NCBI RefSeq assembly: GCF_023053635.1
Contig: NC_086172.1
Location: 92,966,181-93,030,180 of the forward strand
Source: Elgaria multicarinata webbii
Lineage: Eukaryota; Chordata; Lepidosauria; Squamata; Anguidae
DNA: 64,000 nucleotides
Direction: 5' to 3'
Below are positions 56,931 through 64,000 of this stretch, piece after piece (position 1 is the first letter of the stretch; every line of letters begins with the position of its first letter). The translations under genes and the position numbers were made by a program. The notes beneath the pieces were generated by a model. The model ran no database searches. It worked only from the letters and a program-made list of their open reading frames with translations, and was not told where the DNA came from.

Positions 56931-57690
56931 TAATTGCATTTTTATACCGCCCAATAGCTGAAGCTCCCTGGGCAGTTCACAAAAACTAAAACAATTCAAA
57001 GTGTAAAACAAACAGTATAAAAACATGAGATAAAATACACATTAAAACGAATTAAAACACACCATACATGATTAAAACATCCTGAAAACATTCTAAAATT
57101 TCACTGGATAGGCCTGCCGGAATAGATCAGTCTTTATTGCTTTTTTAAATTCTAAAAGACTGTCAAGTTGACGAATCTCCTCCGGCAGGCCATTCCACAG
57201 TCTGGGAGCAGCAGAAGAGAAGGTCCTCTGGGTAACAGTTGTTAATCTAGTTTTTGCTAGCTGAAGTGGATTCTTCCCAGAGGACCTGAGTGTGCGGGGC
57301 AGATTGAATGGGAGAAGGCGATCCCGCAGGTAGCCTGGACCCAAACCATGTAGAGCTTTAAAGGTAATAACCAAAACTTTATACTTTGCCCGGAAACTAA
57401 TCGGCAGCCAGTGAAGAGATTTTAAAACTGGTGTAATGTGGTCACCCCTAGGTGTACCAGTGACCAGCCTGGCTGCGATATTTTGGACTAATTGAAGTTT
57501 CCGGAATAGGCACAGAGGTAGCCCCATGTAGAGCGCATTACAGAAGTGAAGCCTCGAAGTTACCAGTGCGTGCACTACCATCTTTAGGTCTTCCAACTCT
57601 AGGAAGGGGCGCAGCTGGTGTATCAGCCGAAGCTGGCATGTGAAATAAGTGCCACTGTCCGATAGTTGGAACATTCTTTAGTGTTTCCCT
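56888..57690 (-). mobile_element. L2-like LINE 3' part with 193-codon open frame
   Basis: The minus-strand frame 57674-57093 is open for 193 codons and encodes the end of a LINE reverse-transcriptase protein: RLHFCNALYMGLPLCLFRK, LVQNIAARLVTGTP, HITPVLKSLHWLPISFR and LVITFKALHGLGPGYL. This is followed by a 3' tail (GCCCAATAGCTGAAGCTCCC) and (AAT)n at 56886-56930. 5'-truncated. The open frame suggests the youngest LINE copy here. The exact clade (L2 against a CR1 relative) needs a tree. Confidence 0.82.
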
Positions 57691-58638
57691 TTTTTGGTAT
57701 GGGGATATAAGGAAGTTTATAAATGTCTCTCTTTTGGACTATGTACAGTATGTGCCTGATTTACTTGAAGTACCATAACCTCTTGCAGTACAATTTGATG
57801 TACATTTTGAAGAAGAGATATATGAATGTCTCATTTTCAAGGGGGGGGGTTCCTAGTAATGAAATGGAGCTATGTGACTGACTCGTTGACTTCCACAACC
57901 CACAACCCAGTGCCTTCCTGCTGTGTTGGAAGACTGGACAAAAAGGCACATACTAAAAAGTGTCGGGGGTCTGTGGAACCGGATCATTGCCGTAGAACTG
58001 AAAAGAGATAGTTATCTAAATTTAGATCAACATCAGAAAACTGAAGCAGATATGGTACTGATACTGATAATGGTAGTTTATATGCGTAAGGCACTGGATG
58101 ATCTCAGTGACGATTCAGGATTCACAACTTATTCCATGGCACACTTTCCATGGCAACTTATTCCATGGAAGAAAGGGGCTCCTGGCCTGCTGTGTTCTAT
58201 GCTGCAGTGTCACCAGTGGAGATAGCCAAAAGGTGTTGTTGCACATACTAACTCTGCAAGCATCAGGTGGCTGATAGAGTCCCACCGTATCCTGTAAAGA
58301 TCCTGTAAAGTTGCTGTCTGTAGTCTGCAGTATTGGCAAGTTGCCAAATTTGAATACAGGGACAAGAATCAGAGACCTTCATTTTTTCACTCATATAAAC
58401 AAACAAACAAGCCCCAACAGTTTCCTGTATATTACCAACCTCGTCTCTTTTTTGTTAACAAGTCACAAGCAGTAGTGTGAATGGTAGAATGCAGGATGGT
58501 GAAAGAGAGGATTTTTTTTTCCTGTTATGGTTGCCATAGAGTACTATGTAAAAGAAATTTCCAGCCACATATCTTGTCTATCCTAGTAGCCTTTGCTTTT
58601 AAGCAACTTTACAATATAAACATTTCCCTATAACCCAG

Positions 58639-58778
58639 GCCTTAGGGAGACCTAAGGATTAACCCAGGCAAATGGAGGGATTGTCCCTGCCTGCTCCTGG
58701 GATCCCCTGTGTGTCATTTGGCTGCACAGGGATGATCCCAGGACGATCCTGGGATATAGGCCTAGTCTAGCCATGGCC
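58639..58778. mobile_element. MITE of the GGCCTTAGCTAGACC family
   Basis: Left GGCCTTAGGGAGACCTAAGG, right GCCTAGTCTAGCCATGGCC, inner GATGATCCCAGGACGATCC; about 140 bp. Confidence 0.72.
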
Positions 58779-59510
58779 CCAGTGGCTGGCATAGAAGCTG
58801 TGCACAAAATTTATACTAAGAGCTGTTCTTTTCTGGTTCATTTTATGGGGCCTATAGACTTGGGAGAGTGAAGTTATATATTTACCATGCAGTCTAATTT
58901 CAAGATGACTACCATAATTCAAAATGGCAGCCAAAACATTCTTCTCCCAACTTCTGAGGCTAATTTATGAATGATTTGGGGGTGGTTCACAGCATGCCCA
59001 AACATATAGGAGGGAACAGTAATTGTGAAATGGTTAGAGTCTCCACAAAAACAAAATAAATACAAGGTCTATTGGGGTGAAAAGAAGTATCTGGGAAACA
59101 TTACAGGTTTGCAACAAAACAAAAGAAAGAAGGAAACGAAAAAGCTACGATTCTTTGTAAGGAGTTGGATTTTGGTTTATTTGAAAAAAAGTATAGTGTT
59201 ATGTCTCCGTTTCTGAGTTCTGTTAAAGGGTATATTCAAATGTATATCTTTACTTAGGTGTCAGCACATGATCTATCCTAGCCCAGTATGATCCTGATTT
59301 TGCAGTTTAGGTGACACATGTACCTGCTCTCTGTTGTGTTCCATCCGCTTTGAACACCCACACCAATTGGTTGAGCACTAGAGCATCTTGAATCTCCCAT
59401 CCCATGTAGGCATGTTTCTAAAACATGTCTACAGAAGTGTGATTCACGTGGGGCTAAACTAGCCACTATGTTAAATGTGTGGCATGGGGCTGATCCCAAT
59501 TTGTGGTTTC

Positions 59511-59537
59511 TCTGTGTGTGTGTGTGTGTGTGTGTGT
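59511..59537. repeat. (GT)n microsatellite
   Basis: About thirteen GT units. Possibly polymorphic. Confidence 0.85.
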
Positions 59538-59784
59538 TTACTTTAGTGTAAATATATGAGCTTCTGTTCTGGATCAGGACCACTATACACTTGTTCTATA
59601 CCACCTTGGTGGCTTTTTAGATGATGAGACAGTATATAAATGTTAAATAAATAAATGGAGGGAAGGCGTTAAACCTTACCTAGGTTCTGTCTTCCCACAC
59701 AGGGTTTAAAGAAAGAAGGAAAACCTCCATTGACTCATAAGTGAGTTGTCAGCCAATGTTTCCTTTATAGTCTTCGCAGGTCAA

Positions 59785-60101
59785 GGGTTGGATCTAGGAC
59801 CTATCTCTCACACAGGGGATGTTTCCTTCTATCTACAGGAAGCTTCTGATGTGGTGGAGAGATCTTGCTGACAAAATTGAGATGACAATCTTTGATGATT
59901 CACCTGTCCTCTTGCAGTCTCCTGTGCCCCCTTCCCCAAATATGCTCAGGAAGGTGGAGGAATGCTCCAGAACGTGGAGGAGGTGGCACTGAGGGCTGCA
60001 GAGGACAGGAGAAGTTCCCCCCAATTTCTGCTGGCAGGAGCATTCTATGAACTCCACTCAGAGAATGCTCCCACCAGTGGAAAAGAAGTTGGATCCAACC
60101 C
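59785..60101. mobile_element. Longer MITE of the GGGTTGGATCC family
   Basis: Left GGGTTGGATCTAGGACC, right GAAGTTGGATCCAACCC; about 317 bp. Inner GGAGGAATGCTCCAGAACGT and GGAGCATTCTATGAACTCC are partly complementary. Confidence 0.55.
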
Positions 60102-60997
60102 AGACTTCAATGCCACATATGGCAAATGCATGTGTTCCCACAGAATCCAAAGGTGTTTCCCTGTCAGAGCTGCAGCTTTGAGCAAGGACAAATTTATGTT
60201 TTAAAAAAATCATACAAATGGGGGTGGGTGGGAATCATGAGGTGGCTAGCCAATGAATCCTGACAAAATGTTGAGAGAAAATGTTTTTAAATGGTGCCAA
60301 GGAATGAGGAAGAGACTATAGAAGAGGATGTGGATTAGGGAATGCACCTGGGAAACCTTCCCTGCATGGGTAGTAGTAGAGAAGATGGAGATGGGGATTG
60401 TAGCTTGAAGATGTACCCTGAAAAGAAAGGGTATGTTCAAAACGTGATAAAACTGTGATTGATTCATGTTCAGGTAAAATTGGTTTCTGGTATGGAAGAT
60501 CATTCTCCTACAGAGAAAGTTGCACTTGTATTGACAATGGCAATTTTGCATTCACAGCACAGTCATTGGACATAATGTAGTACATCTGCATGTATATAAT
60601 TTACTGAAATTCTAAAACTCTTGGGGTGAATCAGAATCCCTTACGTTCACCTACACATGCATTGGGATAAAGATTTCCCTTTCCAACTGCAATGCGTGAT
60701 GTGGCTAATCCCACTCTAGCTTTGGATCTCATGCTGAGTTTCAGCAAGAAAGCAGACTACATTTAGAAGGTGAGCCCATATACAAAATGTCTGAAAAAGT
60801 CTGGGCTAAAGTTAAGCACATTACCTATGTAGATTCTAAAATAGAAGACGCTCTCCCATTGAAGACAGTGAGAATTTAAAATGCTGAATTGTATGCAATT
60901 TTGCCTGGATCAAGTCTGATGTATTTTTTTATTATTTTTTTAGAATACAGGTATGATTTTTTTTTATCATTTTAAGAAATGTATTTGGATTAGAAGC

Positions 60998-61237
60998 CAG
61001 GGCTAGATCTACACTAGTGCTTTTTATAAGTACTGAAGTGCACTGATAACTGTTGGGGTGCATTATGTATTCCACAGAGCGCTTTTCTAGCATCTATTTC
61101 CCTCTTGTTATTCCATATTATCCATAAGACTGCGACAGATAACACTGTGTGTGCTATGAGGAATAAATGCAAGAAGGATATAGCGTCACCATAATGGAAT
61201 CATAGCAGTATGACACAAGGTGTAGATCTGGCCCTTG
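60998..61237. mobile_element. MITE just upstream of the USH1C promoter
   Basis: Left CAGGGCTAGATCTACAC, right GTGTAGATCTGGCCCTTG, about 240 bp. It ends about 315 bases before the USH1C start codon. Related to 1058-1186 (shared AACTGTTGGGG). Confidence 0.7.
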
Positions 61238-61299
61238 AAATATAAAATAAATCGCTATATGGGAGTTAAACTTTATTCACTAAATTTATGGGGGTTGGG

Positions 61300-61960
61300 G
61301 TGGGGTGGGGGCTATAGGATTTCGAGAAGAAAATGTCACGGCAGGCAATGCCAACGAGGACGTGCCTTCCTTCCCCACCTGGACAGCCGGCGGTCCACGC
61401 AGAGCTGTGCTGCGCCCTCTAGTGTTGGTTCAAAGTCCGGCGTCCTAACCTGTGCCCAGGAGGACCTGGAGGAAACCGCATCCGCAGTGTGCGCGCCCCG
61501 AGGAAGGTTCCCCAGGGGAAAAGCCAAGAGAAGGTCGATCTCGCCATTGTCATGGAGCGGAAGGTGGCCAGGGAATTCAGGCACAAGGTAGGAGAGAAAC
61601 GCTGAGCCAAACGATCCCCCGCTGCGCTCTCGGCCTTCCTCGCTAATCCGAAACTTTCTGCTCCGCCTTAGCCCTGTGAGCGGACGAAGAAGCTGTTGCC
61701 GCCGCCGAAGAGGGGAGGAGGAGGGTGACATTTTGCTGGGACTATGGACTCTTGGTATCAATTAACTCGGACCTTGCAGGGGGGAAGGAGAAGGGGAGGC
61801 ATGGGGGAGGAGAAGGGAAGATGAAACGTTTCTTTCAGCAGAACAAAGTTTTTCTCCCAGGGGCCCGGCGAGGTGTGGGGGACGAGGCTCACATTCTTTC
61901 GGGAGGAAGGATGGAGCAGCGCCTGCATTCCCACCTTTGCGAAGGGCGGCTGGGAATGTA
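61300..61960 (+). promoter_or_regulatory. USH1C: GC-rich, CpG-rich promoter region of USH1C
   Basis: A GC- and CpG-rich segment starting about 250 bases before the USH1C start codon and running about 370 bases into intron 1, against AT-rich flanks. It is the expected place of the USH1C transcription start. I cannot place the start site. Several long open frames in this segment on both strands are composition artefacts. Confidence 0.55.
61552..61587 (+). CDS. USH1C: USH1C (harmonin) coding exon 1
   Basis: ATG GAG CGG ... encodes MERKVAREFRHK and is cut in phase 0 by the donor GTAGGA. Mammalian harmonin, as remembered, starts MDRKVAREFRHK and continues VDFLIEN in exon 2, so 11 of 12 residues match. 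Harmonin is a PDZ scaffold that anchors cadherin-23, protocadherin-15 and myosin VIIa complexes at stereocilia tip-link insertions and organises intestinal brush-border links. The start context is strong (G at -3, G at +4). The exon lies in a CpG-rich segment. It is transcribed away from OTOG, as in mammals. Exon 2 was not found before 64000. Confidence 0.88.
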
Positions 61961-64000
61961 CGTGCAAACCCACTCGCTGTTGTCATCCATCTTTTTCTAC
62001 CCAACTGGACTTGGATTCCCTTATGCCTCTCAAAACGGGGGAGCTTTAGGTAAAAGAAAGTTAAGAAACGCACTGGTTTCTTAAAAATATTACTTATTCT
62101 CCCTGAGCGGGCACACAGAGGGAAACTTTTCAAAAAACAGTTTCCCTTCCTTCCTTCCTTTTTTTTTTTTTTTAAAGCGCTTCTTTGTCCATGATCAAGA
62201 GACTTGGCAAGACTAGGTGTATTGCATAATAGCCCTTTTGTTCTTACCCTGACAAGAAAGAAAAAGAAAAAGTGAAAGCCAATAGCTGCAAGCCAACAAT
62301 GGGGGGGATTCTTGACCCAAAAGTATACAGCCACTTGTTCTTCGAACACTATTTGAAAATCATATACGTTTTTTAATTAAGCTACGTGTGTGATTTAGCA
62401 GCAAAATTAGCTGAAAAGTATCCTAGGCAGCTTCAAGATATGTAACAGTGAGGATTCATTTGCAGAAAGCATTTTTAGACATCTTTTTGGAAATATATGG
62501 TGAAAATGTGTGAGTGGTTGAAATAAAAGAAATCTTCAGTTCTGTTCAAATTTACCTTAACATTTAAGACTATTAAGAATTGCTTGCACTCCTTTTAGGG
62601 GTTTGCCGCAGAAACTATTTACCTGTGCTAAGCACTGGAGTTCAATATCCGTGCTTAGTTATAGATATGCAAATGATAATGAAGACCATCTACACAACCC
62701 CACTGTCAAAAAACCTGGCCTTAAATTTCTTTCTCTCCCCATTCCCTAATATTAAGTTCTAGAATATAATCAGAAAAAGATTTATTTTTATTTTTAAGCC
62801 TTACATTTTTATTTTGAAATTGAATTTGTACAGCTTAACTTCTACTAATATGTCTTCTTGGCCACTGCTCTTTGGCATCCTGTTCATAAATACATTTTTT
62901 CAGGAAATAAATTACCATTTATTTCAATGGAGTTTCTTCCAAGTAAGTGTGTTTAGAGCTGCTTCTCTCTATACAATAAAACAAAACTACCACCACCACG
63001 CTTTTCTCTTTTATAACTAAGATCAGCAACTATCTAGCAAAATGTTAAGTCAGGTTGCCAGAAATATTTTGAAATGAGGAAAAACTGTCATAAACATTAA
63101 TGTAGAAAATATTAAGATACTTTGCAGAGCTTCTAATAAAACATTTTGCTATTCAGCTATCAGAATTGGGCTGGGCAGCAGCAGACAACTCTGCAGTGGT
63201 GTGTATCTAACATAATATTTATGGTTTTGTACCTTGTACTTGTGATGTTTTATGCTGATAATATTCATAAGTCATTCTGGGACCAATCAGATTTGCTTAT
63301 TAAAAGTCCTATTCTCACTACAGACCCAATAAATGAATGAAGCACTCTTGGGTAACAGATTGCAGGATTCAAATGGTTTAAAATTATTTTCAAAACATAT
63401 AAACAGAACACAAATATATAGTAGGCACTTACATTATAAGCCCTTACAGGCCATCTTAACCTAGTAAATCCTTCCATAAAGGCCCATGTGTTATTGGGCA
63501 TGATTATTCAGTTTTATTCTTGTTAAAATCTTGCTTCATTAACTTTCGGTTACTCAGAACACTGATGGGACTAAATGAAACAGCAGCCACAACAGAAAAG
63601 TAACATATAAATTAGTAATTCAATGTAAATAGTAAAGCAACATATAAAGTAATAAGCCTTTTTATTTAAAGCAGAAGCATCTTGACCAGTGGTATTCCTG
63701 AATGAGGGCCATTTTGGAGAAGCTCTCAGGGGACACATTCCAGTGGTGGCTAATGTTGAAAGCAAAAGGGCAGGACCAAAAATAGCAGAATATTTTAGTA
63801 TAAACCTTACAAGAGACATTTCAACCTTTTAGAATAGGGGGGGATTGTGATATTTCAAGGCAGAGCAGGGACTGAGTGGATAAAGGTACCACAGGCACTA
63901 CCCTCGATGGCTAAAAACGCACAAATTTCATGGTGTAGCAGCACAATAAAGGGGGAAATGGTGCAAATTTTAAGGCAGAGCAGTAAAACTGAGGAGGAAA
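61588..64000 (+). other. USH1C: USH1C intron 1 (5' part)
   Basis: Starts with GTAGGA in CpG-rich sequence and becomes AT-rich after about 62080. I looked for exon 2 (expected VDFLIEN...) and did not find it. A diverged TGCAATCC-type piece may lie at 62900-62960. 63660-63830 looks like the inside of an unclassified repeat. Confidence 0.65.

Larger units (their letters stand above)
52636..61551. other. OTOG-USH1C intergenic region (8.9 kb)
   Basis: Divergent promoters at both ends, LINE and MITE copies between them. No third gene is seen. 55252-55440 is pyrimidine-rich low complexity. 53590-54000, 55500-56100 and 60110-60990 show nothing recognised. Confidence 0.65.

Noticed and set aside
57093-57674. 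193-codon frame as a host gene
   Set aside because: The reading is the end of a LINE reverse transcriptase, followed by a LINE tail and simple repeat.
61336-62349. Open frames of 119-195 codons around the USH1C first exon
   Set aside because: Composition artefacts of CpG-rich or A/T-run sequence; none matches the harmonin frame or has a domain.
1-64000. Endogenous retrovirus, Polinton or other virus-derived element
   Set aside because: No long terminal repeats, gag/pol/env-like frames or capsid-like frames were seen on either strand. LINE reverse-transcriptase relics are explained by CR1, L1 and L2-like copies.

Overview
This window is vertebrate nuclear DNA, most likely from a squamate (lizard or snake). 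It has exons split by large introns with GT-AG junctions. It carries a SINE resembling Sauria/ACA SINEs, CR1 3' ends with ATTCTATG-type tails, many L2-like LINE tails, a truncated L1 and dozens of short inverted-repeat DNA transposons. I see no bacterial, viral or retroviral gene. All assignments come from reading the sequence and remembered protein families; no search was run.

About four fifths of the window (54-52635, minus strand) is the 5' part of one gene. I read 25 consecutive coding exons whose phases join without a gap into 982 codons: signal peptide, short linker, EGF-like module, VWD1-C8-TIL, VWD2-C8-TIL, a further TIL-type module and the start of VWD3. The best match is otogelin (OTOG), a secreted glycoprotein of the acellular membranes of the inner ear. 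The gene continues off the left edge.

On the opposite strand, 8.9 kb upstream of the OTOG start codon, position 61552 begins the first coding exon of USH1C (harmonin, a PDZ scaffold of hair-cell stereocilia). It encodes MERKVAREFRHK and is followed by a GT donor. The head-to-head OTOG-USH1C order matches what is known in mammals and supports both calls. GC-rich segments around 52.1-52.95 kb and 61.3-61.95 kb are the likely promoters. After 61587 only USH1C intron 1 is seen.

Introns and the intergenic region are dominated by transposon fossils. They include a CR1 split by a GC-rich fold-back element with a 36-bp perfect palindrome (8593-9278), a hAT element with an 8-bp target duplication and a CR1 inserted in it (42559-43563), and a transposon with internal tandem repeats whose terminal repeat was hit by a smaller MITE (39043-40281). 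An L1 has a 15-bp target duplication (48047-48536), and a MITE has a perfect 22-bp terminal repeat (30741-31278). I found no new host system. The points worth a second look are the gene pair, the structure of the OTOG N terminus and the nested and fold-back elements.
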